Positions 7,945-17,282 are shown, numbered from the stretch's first letter. The stretch is DNA of 64,000 bases from Halospina sp040196175 (GCF_040196175.1 NZ_JBEFNF010000004.1:180883-244882), one strand, 5' to 3'. Notes: a model not told the origin generated them from the letters alone. Translations and numbers: made by a program.

Positions 7945-8385
7945 TCACCAGCTACCGATGTTCTCCATGGAGGCCCAGGGTTCCATCGGTTCCAGTGCAT
8001 CGCCTTTCTGTAGCAGCTCAATGGAAATGCCGTCGGGCGAGCGCACGAAAGCCATATGGCCATCGCGGGGCGGGCGGTTGATGGTTACCCCGTTATCCTG
8101 CAGGTGGTGGCACAGCCCGTAGATGTCCTCCACCCGATAGGCAAGGTGACCGAAGTTGCGCCCGCCGGTGTATTCCTCTGGATCCCAGTTCCAGGTCAGC
8201 TCCAGCATGGGGGATTTATTGGCATGTGCGGATTCACGATCACCCGGGGCGCACAGGAAAACCAGGGTGAAGCGGCCCTTCTCGCTGTCACGGCGGCTGA
8301 CCTCCTCCATGCCCAGAAGCTCGCAATAGAAGTGCAGGGACTCATCGAGGTCACTGACGCGGACCATGGTGTGAAGGTATTCCAT
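7945..8385 (-). CDS. glyoxalase I family protein (VOC fold)
   Basis: A VOC-fold metalloenzyme of 146 residues. MVRVSDLDESLHFYCELLGM, FLCAPG, LELTWNWDPEEYTGGRNFGHLAYRV segments and SPDGISIELLQ align with lactoylglutathione lyase GloA. The metal ligands expected for GloA are visible: His near the start (YLHTMVRV), Glu in MLELTWN, His in FGHLAY and Glu in SIELLQ. The likely reaction is isomerisation of the methylglyoxal-glutathione hemithioacetal. The ATG at 8385 follows GGAGGC; the longer in-frame start at 8478 would add an unconserved leader. Confidence 0.82.
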   Translation of the reverse strand: MEYLHTMVRVSDLDESLHFYCELLGMEEVSRRDSEKGRFTLVFLCAPGDRESAHANKSPMLELTWNWDPEEYTGGRNFGHLAYRVEDIYGLCHHLQDNGVTINRPPRDGHMAFVRSPDGISIELLQKGDALEPMEPWASMENIGSW

Positions 8386-8419
8386 GGGATGCCTCCTGTT
8401 GGAAGAGTGACGGTCGGGG

Positions 8420-8761
8420 TCAGTTGGAACCATCCCCGTTGGGATGGCAATTGTGGATGTAATGAGAGGCGTCAACAATGCCTCCGGTCTTGAGGTATTC
8501 CTGCACCTCCGGTGAGCAGTTGAGATAGAACAGCAGCAATTCCCTCTGTATGTCCTGATCCTGAACCCGGGAGGCGAAATGGATCATGTCGCGTATGGTG
8601 TCGTCGCTGTCCCAGGGGAATTGGCGTCGATAACGCAGCTCAAGCAGTTTGCTGAGGCGCTCCAGGTGATAGTCGCCGGTGTAGGTCAGATGGTCCCGCA
8701 ACCGGAACCGCTGTTTCCCGGATTGCGGTCTGCCCCATTGCCAGAGAGATTTGAGCAGCAC
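8420..8761 (-). CDS. conserved-looking hypothetical protein
   Basis: A soluble protein of 113 residues, rich in charged and aromatic residues (LRDHLTYTGDYHLERLSKLLELRYRRQFPWDSDD), with no signal peptide or membrane segment. The start is a GTG at 8761 with GGGAGG nine bases upstream, which supports expression. I cannot assign a family. It is followed by the glyoxalase-family gene on the same strand after 34 bp, so the two may be co-transcribed. A TGTAA/TTTACA inverted motif lies about 85 bp upstream at 8843-8866. Confidence 0.55.
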   Translation of the reverse strand: MLLKSLWQWGRPQSGKQRFRLRDHLTYTGDYHLERLSKLLELRYRRQFPWDSDDTIRDMIHFASRVQDQDIQRELLLFYLNCSPEVQEYLKTGGIVDASHYIHNCHPNGDGSN

Positions 8762-8842
8762 GCTGTATTGCCTCCCGATGCTTGCCGGCCCATCCAGTAA
8801 AGATCAACCAGCATTATGCCTTTGCCGCTGAGTGTCCAATAC

Positions 8843-8866
8843 GCCCTGTAACGTCTATTTACAAAC
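8843..8866. promoter_or_regulatory. candidate operator GCCCTGTAAC-N5-TTTACAAAC, copy 1
   Basis: This 24-bp stretch has the same ends as a stretch at 29834-29857 upstream of the small flagellin promoter; only the central five bases differ. TGTAA and TTTACA form an imperfect dyad. It lies about 85 bp upstream of the gene starting at 8761. Binding by a regulator is inference only. Confidence 0.25.
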
Positions 8867-8932
8867 ACTAGTTCATTTTTGGCAGTCGTGTGAGGGGAAG
8901 CACAGGATCGATGCAACGCATTGTGCGCTGAA

Positions 8933-9442
8933 TCAAGGTTCAGAAGTGGTTGTTTCCGGCATCAGTGACTTGTGCATGACGGTGCGCATAAGGCTGACGC
9001 CGTTGCCTGCGACCACCTGCTCACGCCTGACCGTCTGGAAGCCAAGACGCAGGAATAACGGCAGGGATGCGTCGCTGGCCCGAGTCACCAGGGTGGCGAC
9101 CCGGTTCTCCCGGGCAACTGTTTCCAGCTGAATAACGAGACTTTTCCCGACTCCGTGTCGCTGCCAGCCGTCATCCACATAAAGCATGTTGATCAGGGTA
9201 AGCGGGCAAAGCTGAGCAAAACCGATGGCGCTGCCATCCGCAAACGCCACTACTGTTACTCCCTGGCGCAGCTGGGCGTCGGCGCTGGCGGCATCTGCGG
9301 CCCATTGGGTCCAGGCATGGCGTTGTGTGGCGGAATAGAGACCATTATCCACAGCTGCGATGCTGCGTCGGTAAAGGCTCAGTAACGGAGCGCTGTCATC
9401 ATGTGGCAGCAGATGCTGATAATGGATACCATCCGAGTGCAT
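8933..9442 (-). CDS. GNAT family N-acetyltransferase
   Basis: A GNAT-fold acetyltransferase of 169 residues. The acetyl-CoA loop is VDDGWQRHGVGKSLVIQLE (Q/RxxGxG/A form), preceded by IGFAQLCPLTLINMLYV and followed by FLRLGFQTVRREQV, the usual last strand. The acceptor is unknown; small-molecule or protein N-acetylation are both possible. The ATG at 9442 follows GGGAGTC. It is divergent from the lipoprotein gene at 9554. Confidence 0.75.
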   Translation of the reverse strand: MHSDGIHYQHLLPHDDSAPLLSLYRRSIAAVDNGLYSATQRHAWTQWAADAASADAQLRQGVTVVAFADGSAIGFAQLCPLTLINMLYVDDGWQRHGVGKSLVIQLETVARENRVATLVTRASDASLPLFLRLGFQTVRREQVVAGNGVSLMRTVMHKSLMPETTTSEP

Positions 9443-9553
9443 GGTCTCAGACTCCCGTCATTCAACGTATCAAAAGGCTGCTGTATTAAACACACTTTTA
9501 CAAAGTTAGCCGGTACGATTATTGGTGAATCGTCAAAAAACCGGTGTAAAAAG

Positions 9554-9943
9554 ATGTCATATACCGCCAGAAAATCGTTCACCCATGCGGCCATCCTGAG
9601 TCTTGGTCTGGTATTGGTCGGCTGCCAGGGAGGTGGCGGTTCCGATAACAGCCAGGAGGCAGCCTCGCTCGCGCCGGACAGTGCGCTGTTGAGCTGGGAC
9701 GCGCCGAGTCAGCGGGAAAACGGTGAAACGCTCAAAGTGGGCAGCATCGATCATTACGTGGTCTCCTGGGGGCAGGATCCCGAGAACCTGAGTAATACGC
9801 GGGAAGTGGGCTGTGAAACCTGCGTGGATATGGAGTATCTGATTGAGGATTTACCGGAAGGAACCTGGCACTTCACGGTCCAGACCCGGGATACACAAGG
9901 CAATCTTAGCGGCAAAGCGGATCTGGCCAGCAAACAGATCTGA
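9554..9943 (+). CDS. lipoprotein with fibronectin type III-like domain
   Basis: A protein of 129 residues with a lipoprotein signal: a basic start, hydrophobic stretch and lipobox LVLVGC with Cys24, followed by a Gly/Ser linker. Residue +2 is Gln, so sorting to the outer membrane is likely. Residues 43-125 look like one FnIII domain (ALLSWDAPSQRENGETL, DHYVVSWG, GTWHFTVQTRDTQGNLS). A short CETC motif may form a disulfide. The frame extends upstream, but the signal peptide fixes the ATG at 9554. It converges on the CHASE2 kinase, 6 bp apart. Binding or surface function is unknown. Confidence 0.75.
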   Translation: MSYTARKSFTHAAILSLGLVLVGCQGGGGSDNSQEAASLAPDSALLSWDAPSQRENGETLKVGSIDHYVVSWGQDPENLSNTREVGCETCVDMEYLIEDLPEGTWHFTVQTRDTQGNLSGKADLASKQI

Positions 9944-9949
9944 TCCGCG

Positions 9950-12541
9950 TCAGGGCTGCAGGGGCAGATAAAGCCGGAACGTAGCGCCACGCCCAATGGT
10001 GCTGACCAGGTCCACAGTGCCACTGTGGCGCTCGGCCACCGTCTGCACAAAGGCCAGGCCCAGGCCCGCGCCATGGGTACCGGCAATCTCCTGGTCCTGC
10101 TGCCGGCGGAAGCGCTGGAATACCAGGGGCTGATTCTCCGGAGCAATACCCGGCCCCTGGTCCGCTACCGCCATCACGCCATAACCGCCCGCCTTTTCGA
10201 CTGTTACTGCCACATCTGTGGACTCCGGGCTGTACTGCAGAGCGTTGGTCAGAAGGTTGATCACGGCCCGCTCCAGCAGTTCGGCATTGCCCATGAGCCA
10301 CAGGTCCTCCACGCCGTCCAGCTGGATGCGGATGCCCTGGCTGCCGGCCTGCTGTTGCACTGCATCCACAGCGTTCTCGGCAATTGTGAGCAGTTCGCAT
10401 TCGTAGAAGCGCTTTTCCGTCAGGTCCTCAGCGCGGGCAAGCTGCACGAATTCCTCTGCCAGCTCGTAGCTCCGGCGAGCCAGGCGGGCGATCTGTTGCA
10501 GAGTTTCCGGATCGGCATCGCGTTTCTCACGCTGCAGCTGGTCGAGCAGGGCGAGTTGCGATACAAGCGGCGAACGCATGTCATGGGAAATGAAATCAAT
10601 GGCCTCACGGTACTGGCGCTGGCGTTCGCGCAGGTCCGTGATGTCTGAAAAGTTCGCGATCAGGCCTGGCTGGCGCCAGCGATTCTGGCGGAAAGGCGTT
10701 AGATGGAACAGCAGGGTGCGGTGCCCGAGTGGGATTTCCGCGGTGAGCGGCTTGCCTTCAGTCAGCACTGACAGAATCCGGCTGCGCCAGTCGCTCTTTC
10801 CTGCGCGCGGATCTGTTTCGAGTGCTGCACCGGCAAGCAGCCGCGCCAGTGGCATGCCAGCCAAGCTTTCGCGGGGGGTATTGAACCATCCAGCGATGCG
10901 GGCGTTAACGAATTCGATCACACCAACCGCGTCTGTCACGATCACGCCATCGGGCATGCGCTCAAAGCCCGTGCCGATGAAGCGGCGCATGCCGGCCAGA
11001 TTGAGAGCTGCTGAATGCACTTGCTCGATTCGGCGTGACAGTCGCTCTCGGCTGGTTTCTATAGGGGGTTCCGCGGCACCGGTATGCAGGGGCAGTCGGT
11101 CGAGATACGAGCGCCGTTGCTCGTCTGCGCCACTTCCTGGCCAGACCAGTCCCAGTTCATGCCAGACGTCATTGCGATAAAAGCGGATACGGCTGGTGGT
11201 GGCCTCGTGTTGCCACTTGCCGGGTTGCTGAAGGTGGCTGGTGGTAGCCGGGGGCTGGCCGCGTATGGGCTGGCCCTGAGTGACCAGCCAGCCGTTACGG
11301 GCACCGAGCAGTTCCTGCAGGTGCTCCAGCAAGCGAGCTGGCGCCGTATCCGCCAGTTCGCGGGTGGGTACGTTGCGATCATGGCCCAGGGCGTCCAGTT
11401 GGCGGTTGAGAAAGTGGGTCATCAACGCCAAGCGTTCTGTCGTCCAGATCGGGAACGCCAGTACGGCCACCAGCGCCGGGGCTGAGGGAGGCATCCAGAT
11501 CTGGATCCAGCGCATGGCCAGAGCGCTGAGCAGCAGGGGCAGGGCGGTCAGGGTAGCGCTCAACATGAGCGTGCGTGCCGGCCGCATGCGTGGGAAAGCC
11601 AGCGTGATCAGCAGAATAATCCCGATTCCGGTGCCGGCTACGGGCCAGAGCGAGCCCGGATGGATGAGCCGGTCCTGGGCAATCGCGGCATAGGCGTTGG
11701 CGTGGAACGCCACACCAGTGAGGGGCGTGCCGCTGCCGGAGACAGGCGTGGGCAGTACGTCGCCGAAACCGGCGGCGGTGTGACCAACAAAGAGAGCGCG
11801 GCCTGCGAGTTGGGAATCGGGGACGCGGCCTTCGAGCACATCAATGTAGGAAAAGCGTGGAATCGCGCCCGGTTGAGTGAAGGGTATGTGGACACGGTTA
11901 CTGCGCACGTTCACATAGGGCGCTGCCTGCGCCATGGCCTCTGGTGCGGTACGCTGAATTCCGGTCTGCAGCGCCAGGGCATCCGCGAGGCTGGGCCAGG
12001 TGGCTTCTCCCATGCCCTGGCGTCGGAACAGGGTGCGCGCTATGCCATCATCATCCAACGCCGCATGCACATGACCGAGTGCCGCGGCAGCCCGGGTCAG
12101 CCGGGCGGTCGGGAGGAATTCCTGCAGAGGCATGTCGCTGTTTCCAGGGAAGATGTGGAGAGGTAGGACCACATCGCCATGGCGATTCATGGCTTCGGCG
12201 AGACGACGGTCGTCATGGCCGTTATCCGATGGCTCGGTGAACAGAATGTCCAGCGCAATGGCCCTGGCGCCCGCGTCGTCCAGCCGTTTGATCAGGCTCG
12301 CGTGGCGGTGGCGTGCCCATGGCCAGCGGCCCAGGGCTTCCAGACTTTTCTCGTCTATGGCGATGATCGCCAGTTCATCAGGGGGCGTGACCGGCATCAG
12401 ACGGATCAAGGTGTCGTGCAGCCAGAAATCAAGCCGTTGGGTGACGGAGGTGCTGAGCAGCAGCACGAGCACCGCCAGCAGGGGCAGGGCCAGATGCCAG
12501 CGGGCCAGGCGTCTTGAGGGCAGCAGCTCGGCGGTTTCCAT
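9950..12541 (-). CDS. CHASE2 domain sensor histidine kinase
   Basis: A membrane histidine kinase of 863 residues. Order: one N-terminal membrane segment (HLALPLLAVLVLLLST), a periplasmic CHASE2 domain to about residue 280 (AIIAIDEKSLEALGRWPWAR, ALDILFTEP, FVGHTAAGFGDVLPTP), three membrane segments to about 360, a linker, a PAS domain near 525-630 (GVIVTDAVGVIEFVNARIAGWF), HisKA with phospho-acceptor His653 in SHDMRSP, and HATPase with NLLTNALQ, DQGPGIA and GAGLGLAF. All kinase motifs look intact. It is the last gene of an operon with the FecR protein (30 bp upstream) and the response regulator, its likely partner. CHASE2 ligands are generally unknown. Confidence 0.9.
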   Translation of the reverse strand: METAELLPSRRLARWHLALPLLAVLVLLLSTSVTQRLDFWLHDTLIRLMPVTPPDELAIIAIDEKSLEALGRWPWARHRHASLIKRLDDAGARAIALDILFTEPSDNGHDDRRLAEAMNRHGDVVLPLHIFPGNSDMPLQEFLPTARLTRAAAALGHVHAALDDDGIARTLFRRQGMGEATWPSLADALALQTGIQRTAPEAMAQAAPYVNVRSNRVHIPFTQPGAIPRFSYIDVLEGRVPDSQLAGRALFVGHTAAGFGDVLPTPVSGSGTPLTGVAFHANAYAAIAQDRLIHPGSLWPVAGTGIGIILLITLAFPRMRPARTLMLSATLTALPLLLSALAMRWIQIWMPPSAPALVAVLAFPIWTTERLALMTHFLNRQLDALGHDRNVPTRELADTAPARLLEHLQELLGARNGWLVTQGQPIRGQPPATTSHLQQPGKWQHEATTSRIRFYRNDVWHELGLVWPGSGADEQRRSYLDRLPLHTGAAEPPIETSRERLSRRIEQVHSAALNLAGMRRFIGTGFERMPDGVIVTDAVGVIEFVNARIAGWFNTPRESLAGMPLARLLAGAALETDPRAGKSDWRSRILSVLTEGKPLTAEIPLGHRTLLFHLTPFRQNRWRQPGLIANFSDITDLRERQRQYREAIDFISHDMRSPLVSQLALLDQLQREKRDADPETLQQIARLARRSYELAEEFVQLARAEDLTEKRFYECELLTIAENAVDAVQQQAGSQGIRIQLDGVEDLWLMGNAELLERAVINLLTNALQYSPESTDVAVTVEKAGGYGVMAVADQGPGIAPENQPLVFQRFRRQQDQEIAGTHGAGLGLAFVQTVAERHSGTVDLVSTIGRGATFRLYLPLQP

Positions 12542-12570
12542 AATACGGGAAGTCCCTTCCGTTCAGGGGG

Positions 12571-14238
12571 TCATTCTACAGCGATTTCGCGCACTTCTCC
12601 CCAGTTACTGCGCATGGGCTCGCCAGCCAAGCCTTTGACGCGCACATGATAACGCTCTCCCGGCGTCAGGCGCAGCCGCACTTCATTGGCGCTGACCTCA
12701 CGATCTTCGACGATCTGTTCGAAATCACTGTCCCTGGCCAGCTGCAGGCGATAGCCCTGAGCGTTGTCGACGCTCTGCCAGTACAGATTGACCCGGTCAT
12801 CGATGGTGTTGGCACTGATCACCCGGGTTGCCTCCAGCTTGCCGGCAAGCTGGAAACAGTTCACGGCGCTGGTTGCCGTGGTGTCGCCACCGGCACGTGT
12901 CGCCACACGCCAGCAGTAGCGGCCGGGCTCCAATGGCTCACTCAGGTGCGCGCTTTCGCTCGTTTCCCAAGCACTGGCGGCTACGCTTTTCTCGAATTGC
13001 GGTGAGCGGGCCACCTCCACCCGGGCCTGCTCGGAATCCCCCTGCAGGGACCATTCAAAGTGCGGCTGGCTGTCTTCAAGGGTGGCGTCACGCGCGGGTT
13101 TCTGGAGCAGCGCCGGCCGTGCCTGCAGGCCGATCTCAAATTTGAGTGTGTCGGTGCCACCCTGTCGGTCATCGCGCAAGCTGGTAAGCCTCAGCCGGTA
13201 ATCGCCGTTGGTCAGCCCCGCAAATGAGTGGCTGTTGCCAGAGACCGTTTCACTGGCCACCCAGTTACCGTCACGCCGGTATAGGTCAAGGCGGAAACGT
13301 GCCACCTCCCGCGGGGCCTCCCAGGCAACATTCACGGGCAGCTGCTGTGCTGCAGCCGTGCCAGATGTGATGCGTGGGGCAGGCGGTAGCGGCTTGATAA
13401 CAGGCTCAGCACCGGCATCGGTGGACAGGAAGGCAGAGTAGCCTTCGCGGATCGCCTCGGCGTCCTGAGGCGTGCCGAACCAGACTTCGCCCTTGCGCAC
13501 CTCCAGAAGCGTGCCATCTTCCCGGCTTTCCAGGCCGAAACGGGTACCCCTGACCGCGGCGACAGCAGAGGGCGTGTGGATCTCAAAGCGCGAGCCATCC
13601 TCCCGGCTGCCTTCCTCCACACGGGTCTCGATGCGACCGCGCTCCAGTCTCAAGCGGGTATCGGCCATGGCGCCCTGACCGTACTGGGTCAGGCGGTTGA
13701 AACGCAGCCGCGAATCCGGCTCGATGGCCAGGGTGGCGCCGTCCGCCAGCTCAATGCGAGCATAGCCATCACTGGCTGTGCGCACACCATCGCCAACGTT
13801 CAGTGTATCTCCCTCGTTCAGTCGATTACGGCTGCCCTCCGGGTGGCTGGTGCGCCAGGCTTTACCGCGCACCGAAGTCGTTGTAGCTGGTTTGGGGCGG
13901 TGTTGCAGCCACTGAACCGGTACCTGAAGGGTCTCGCCGGGTTCCAGTGCCGCATCCTGAGCGCGCCCGTTGTAACCCATCAGCTGGGCGGCATTGCGGC
14001 GCTGCGTCAGGAAGCGGTCGGCAATGGCGGCGGGGGTGTCATCCGGTTTGATGGTGTAGGTCCAGTCGCCCCAGGATTCCACAGGCGCGGGAGCGAGGCT
14101 CAGTTGCGCATTGTCGGAGCCGCGGGCAACATCGCCGTAAACGGGCATGGCACACAGCACCAGTACGGTTAGAGTGGCTGACCACAAACGTGCTGGCCTG
14201 TGATGTACTGATCTGGATGCTACTGCCTGCTGCCCCAT
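12571..14238 (-). CDS. LysM and FecR domain periplasmic protein
   Basis: A protein of 555 residues with an N-terminal hydrophobic export signal (SATLTVLVLCAMPVYG). Residues about 58-110 are LysM-like (WTYTIKPDDTPAAIADRFL, LEPGETLQVP), suggesting peptidoglycan binding. Residues about 120-240 form a FecR-type domain (GDTLNVGDGVRTASDGYARI, GATLAIEPDSRLRF, THTPSAVAAVRGTRFGL-like stretch with VRGTRF). The C-terminal half has FnIII-like repeats (FRLDLYRRDGNWVASE, YCWRVATRAG, YHVRVKGLAG). It sits between the response regulator (16 bp) and the CHASE2 kinase (30 bp), which implies a joint envelope-sensing role. No FecI-type sigma factor or TonB receptor is nearby, so classical iron signalling is not supported. 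Confidence 0.82.
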   Translation of the reverse strand: MGQQAVASRSVHHRPARLWSATLTVLVLCAMPVYGDVARGSDNAQLSLAPAPVESWGDWTYTIKPDDTPAAIADRFLTQRRNAAQLMGYNGRAQDAALEPGETLQVPVQWLQHRPKPATTTSVRGKAWRTSHPEGSRNRLNEGDTLNVGDGVRTASDGYARIELADGATLAIEPDSRLRFNRLTQYGQGAMADTRLRLERGRIETRVEEGSREDGSRFEIHTPSAVAAVRGTRFGLESREDGTLLEVRKGEVWFGTPQDAEAIREGYSAFLSTDAGAEPVIKPLPPAPRITSGTAAAQQLPVNVAWEAPREVARFRLDLYRRDGNWVASETVSGNSHSFAGLTNGDYRLRLTSLRDDRQGGTDTLKFEIGLQARPALLQKPARDATLEDSQPHFEWSLQGDSEQARVEVARSPQFEKSVAASAWETSESAHLSEPLEPGRYCWRVATRAGGDTTATSAVNCFQLAGKLEATRVISANTIDDRVNLYWQSVDNAQGYRLQLARDSDFEQIVEDREVSANEVRLRLTPGERYHVRVKGLAGEPMRSNWGEVREIAVE

Positions 14239-14254
14239 GAATTCCTACCTGCTT

Positions 14255-14956
14255 TCAGGCGCTTTCCGGCTCCTGGTCCACCGCTTCCAGTCGATAACCG
14301 CGCTGGTAGATCGTCTTGATGCGGTAGCCGTTCTCCGGCTTGATGCCCAGCCGCCGTCTCAGGCGGCTCATGTGTGTGTCCACGGTCCGTGTATTGATGT
14401 CACTGGATACGCCCCAGACCCGCTCAAGGAGCATTTCCCGAGTGAGCAGCCGACCCTGGTTCTGGAACAGAAACAGAGTCAGATCGAAATCCTTGTCAGT
14501 CAGTTCGATCAGTTCACCGTGGCAGTGGATGGAGCGCTTGGTGGTATCGATGACAAAGGGCCCGAATACCAGCTCCTCTTTCTCCACCTCCGGATGCACT
14601 CGGCGCAGCAGTGCCCGTACCCGCGCCAGAAGCTCCCCGGGGCGTAGTGGTTTGGACAGGTAGTCATCCGCACCCGCATCCAGGGCCTGGATGATGTCCT
14701 GCTCGCTGACACGCTGGGTCACAAAGAGTACCGGTATGGGCCAGTCCAGATTCAGCCGGACCTGACGGAGAACTTCGATCCCGTCGATGTCCGGGATCTG
14801 CCAGTCAAGAATGAGCAGATCGTAGCTCTTATGGTTGACCGCACTGAGAAACGCCTGCCCAGTGGTGAAACAGTCGCACTGTTTGTCGTCCTCGGCCAGC
14901 AGCTCCGCGATGCGGTCTGCCTGTTCCTGCTCATCCTCCAGCAGTGCAATGCGCAT
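14255..14956 (-). CDS. OmpR/PhoB-type response regulator
   Basis: A protein of 233 residues. The receiver domain (1-118) has acidic Glu8-Asp9, phospho-acceptor Asp51 in LLILDWQIPDIDG, Thr80 and Lys102 in DDYLSKPL. The winged-helix DNA-binding domain (about 130-228) shows LTDKDFDLTLFLFQNQGRLL, RTVDTHMSRLRRRLGI and GYRIKTIYQRGYRL. It is first in a three-gene operon with the FecR protein and CHASE2 kinase, and so is the probable cognate regulator. The target genes are unknown; an autoregulated promoter would lie in 14957-15104. Confidence 0.92.
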   Translation of the reverse strand: MRIALLEDEQEQADRIAELLAEDDKQCDCFTTGQAFLSAVNHKSYDLLILDWQIPDIDGIEVLRQVRLNLDWPIPVLFVTQRVSEQDIIQALDAGADDYLSKPLRPGELLARVRALLRRVHPEVEKEELVFGPFVIDTTKRSIHCHGELIELTDKDFDLTLFLFQNQGRLLTREMLLERVWGVSSDINTRTVDTHMSRLRRRLGIKPENGYRIKTIYQRGYRLEAVDQEPESA

Positions 14957-15104
14957 TGAGCCCTCCGGGTTCCTTCAGTAATTCGCACGCCCTACAGCGT
15001 TCCACAGGCCAATCCTGTGCTGCAGTTGTTGAAATCTTGTTAAGGGTAACATGGAATAATGCCACTGGTTTCTCAAGGCATTAGCCGGTTTTTTTGAAAT
15101 CCCG

Positions 15105-17282
15105 TCAAACGGATTTTGTATCGGGGCGCCCTTCACGATCCGGCACCGTTGTGCGGCATCCCGGGTATCGGCTGCAGCCCCAGAAGGGACCCTTAGGCCC
15201 ATTGCGGCGCACCAGTGGCGCGTAGCAATAAGGGCAGGGAACCGGCGCCTGATCCATGCCATCGCTGGTGCCCTCGGCTTGAGGCTGAGCTTCGGCCCGG
15301 GGTTCCGTCTCTTCCACGATGCGACGGGTGCCCTTGCACCCGGGAAAGCGTGAGCAGGACCAGAATTCCCCATAGGGCCCATTGCGCCGGCGCATGGGGG
15401 CCCGGCAGAGGGGGCAGTGGACACCGGTCTGCTCCGGTTCCGGTGGAGCGAAGGCGCTGCGGGCTGGTTCGATCAGGGTCCGAATGTCGGCGGCAAGCTG
15501 GGCCAGGAAGGCCTCAGTGTCGCCATCGCCCTGGCGGATCGCCTCCAGTCGTGACTCCCAGATAGCGGTGCGGTCCGGAGTGGTGGCATCTTCCGGCAGG
15601 CCCTCGATCAGGGCACGGCCTTTGTTCGTCGCGTGGATGGAACGGCCATCGCGGTAGAGAAAATCCCGGTTGAACAGGGTCTGGATGATGGCCGCACGGG
15701 TGGCTTCTGTGCCCAAGCCGTCGGTCTCACGCAGAGTACGGCGCAGGCTCTCGTCCTTCACGAAGCGGGCGATGCCGGTCATGGCTGAGAGCAGCGAGGC
15801 GTCCGTGAATGCCAGTGGTGCCCGGGTGGTTTTCTCCAGGCAACGAGCTTCGTGGCAGTGCACCGGTGTGCCGGGCTCAAGCCGGGGCAGGGGGGATTTG
15901 GGGGGGGCGTCTTCCTGGCGGCGGCGAACCGGTTCCAGACGCTTCCAGCCCGCGTGAAGGAGGCCTGTCTCGCGGGCGCGGAAATGCTCACCGGCAATGG
16001 TTGCGCTGAGGTGTCCTTCCCGGTGGATGGCGTCGGTTTCGAACTGCATCAGGTAGAAACGGGCCACCAGGTCGTAGACGGCGCGCTCATTGGTACTCAG
16101 TTTCTGCACATCCATCTCGCGCCGGGTTGGGATAATGGCGTGGTGGGCGCCCACCTTGGCGTCGTCCCAGGCCCGGCTGCTCCGACTGGGATCCTCCGGC
16201 ACACCGGCTGGCGCCAGCTCCGGGAGGTTGTGCCGGATAGCTTCGAGCAGCTCATGGCGATCTTTCCAGTGCGCTTCGGGGAGATAGCGACAGTCCGAAC
16301 GTGGGTAGGTGATGAGACGATAGGTCTCATAGAGAGACTGGGCGGCAGCCAGCACCTGTTCCGCGCCAAGGCCATAACGCTTGGCCGCCGTGATCTGGAG
16401 TATGGAAAGCGACAGCGGCAGCGGTGGGGCTTCGCTGCGTTCACGGAAGCGGGCATCAGTGATCTCGCCGTCCTGAGCGGTGATTCTGGTTTTTACCTGC
16501 TCCGCAGGCTGGCGTTTGAGGAGGCGGCCGTCCTCATCCATGTGCGTGGCGTGCGCCTCGCCAGGTTGCCAGCGGGCCCGGAACAGCGCCTCCGGTGTTG
16601 CCGGCGGCGCCAGGGCAGCGTCCAGCTGGAACCAGGGCGTTGGCTCAAAATCCCTGATAGCCTGGTCGCGTGCGACTACCAGCCCCAGAACCGGTGTCTG
16701 CACCCGCCCCACGGAGAAAACGCCCTCCTTGCCCTGTTGCTGATGGTAGAGGGTGTAGGCGCGGCTCAGGTTGATGCCGTAAAGCCAGTCCGCACGCTGG
16801 CGCGCCTCCGCTGAGGCCTTGAGCGGCGCGTAGCGTTGGTTGCTGGCTTCCGCCTCAAGGGCCTGGCGTACGGCGGGCGGGTTGAGGTCGTTGATGAGCA
16901 CGCGCCGTACCGGCCCGGAGACACCACACCACTCCAGCACCTCATCCACCAGCAGCTGACCCTCGCGGTCCGGATCGCCGGCATGGATGACGTCATCCGC
17001 CGTGGCTGTGAGGCGTTCCAGAATGCCCAGCTGGTCGCGAACATCTTCTTTGGGGCGGCGCTGCCAATGATCCGGGATTATGGGCAGCAGATCCATGCGC
17101 CAGCGGCGCCATTCCGGACGGTAATCGCCAGGTTCGATGGGCTCCAGCAGGTGGCCCACGCACCAGCTCACGTACAGACCGCCACCACAGTCCAGATACC
17201 CCTGCCGACGCTGGGGACTGTTGGTAATGCCTGTGGCAATGGCGCGTGCGAGAGAGGGCTTTTCCGCGATATAGAGGCGCAT
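15105..17282 (-). CDS. topB: DNA topoisomerase III
   Basis: A type IA topoisomerase of 725 residues that decatenates and relaxes DNA. The TOPRIM domain shows Glu7 (IAEKPSLARAIA) and the acidic AGDPDREGQLLVDE with Asp103/Asp105. The active-site Tyr326 lies in RLITYPRSDCRYL, and NLSRAYT and SVGRVQTPVLGLVVARD are family motifs. Unlike the 653-residue E. coli enzyme, the C-terminus carries two Cys4 zinc ribbons (CPLCRAPMRRRNG...CSRFPGC and CPYCYAPLVRRNG...CSRYPGC), as in many Pseudomonas-type TopB proteins. It is monocistronic. A weak hairpin overlaps its stop codon. Confidence 0.93.
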   Translation of the reverse strand: MRLYIAEKPSLARAIATGITNSPQRRQGYLDCGGGLYVSWCVGHLLEPIEPGDYRPEWRRWRMDLLPIIPDHWQRRPKEDVRDQLGILERLTATADDVIHAGDPDREGQLLVDEVLEWCGVSGPVRRVLINDLNPPAVRQALEAEASNQRYAPLKASAEARQRADWLYGINLSRAYTLYHQQQGKEGVFSVGRVQTPVLGLVVARDQAIRDFEPTPWFQLDAALAPPATPEALFRARWQPGEAHATHMDEDGRLLKRQPAEQVKTRITAQDGEITDARFRERSEAPPLPLSLSILQITAAKRYGLGAEQVLAAAQSLYETYRLITYPRSDCRYLPEAHWKDRHELLEAIRHNLPELAPAGVPEDPSRSSRAWDDAKVGAHHAIIPTRREMDVQKLSTNERAVYDLVARFYLMQFETDAIHREGHLSATIAGEHFRARETGLLHAGWKRLEPVRRRQEDAPPKSPLPRLEPGTPVHCHEARCLEKTTRAPLAFTDASLLSAMTGIARFVKDESLRRTLRETDGLGTEATRAAIIQTLFNRDFLYRDGRSIHATNKGRALIEGLPEDATTPDRTAIWESRLEAIRQGDGDTEAFLAQLAADIRTLIEPARSAFAPPEPEQTGVHCPLCRAPMRRRNGPYGEFWSCSRFPGCKGTRRIVEETEPRAEAQPQAEGTSDGMDQAPVPCPYCYAPLVRRNGPKGPFWGCSRYPGCRTTVPDREGRPDTKSV

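Noticed and set aside
12571..14238. FecR-type iron-citrate signalling locus
   Set aside because: No FecI sigma factor or TonB-dependent receptor is present, and the gene is embedded in a two-component operon.
15080..15112. terminator for topB around its stop codon
   Set aside because: The stem is imperfect and the run on the transcribed side is A-rich, not T-rich, so it is not a convincing intrinsic terminator.
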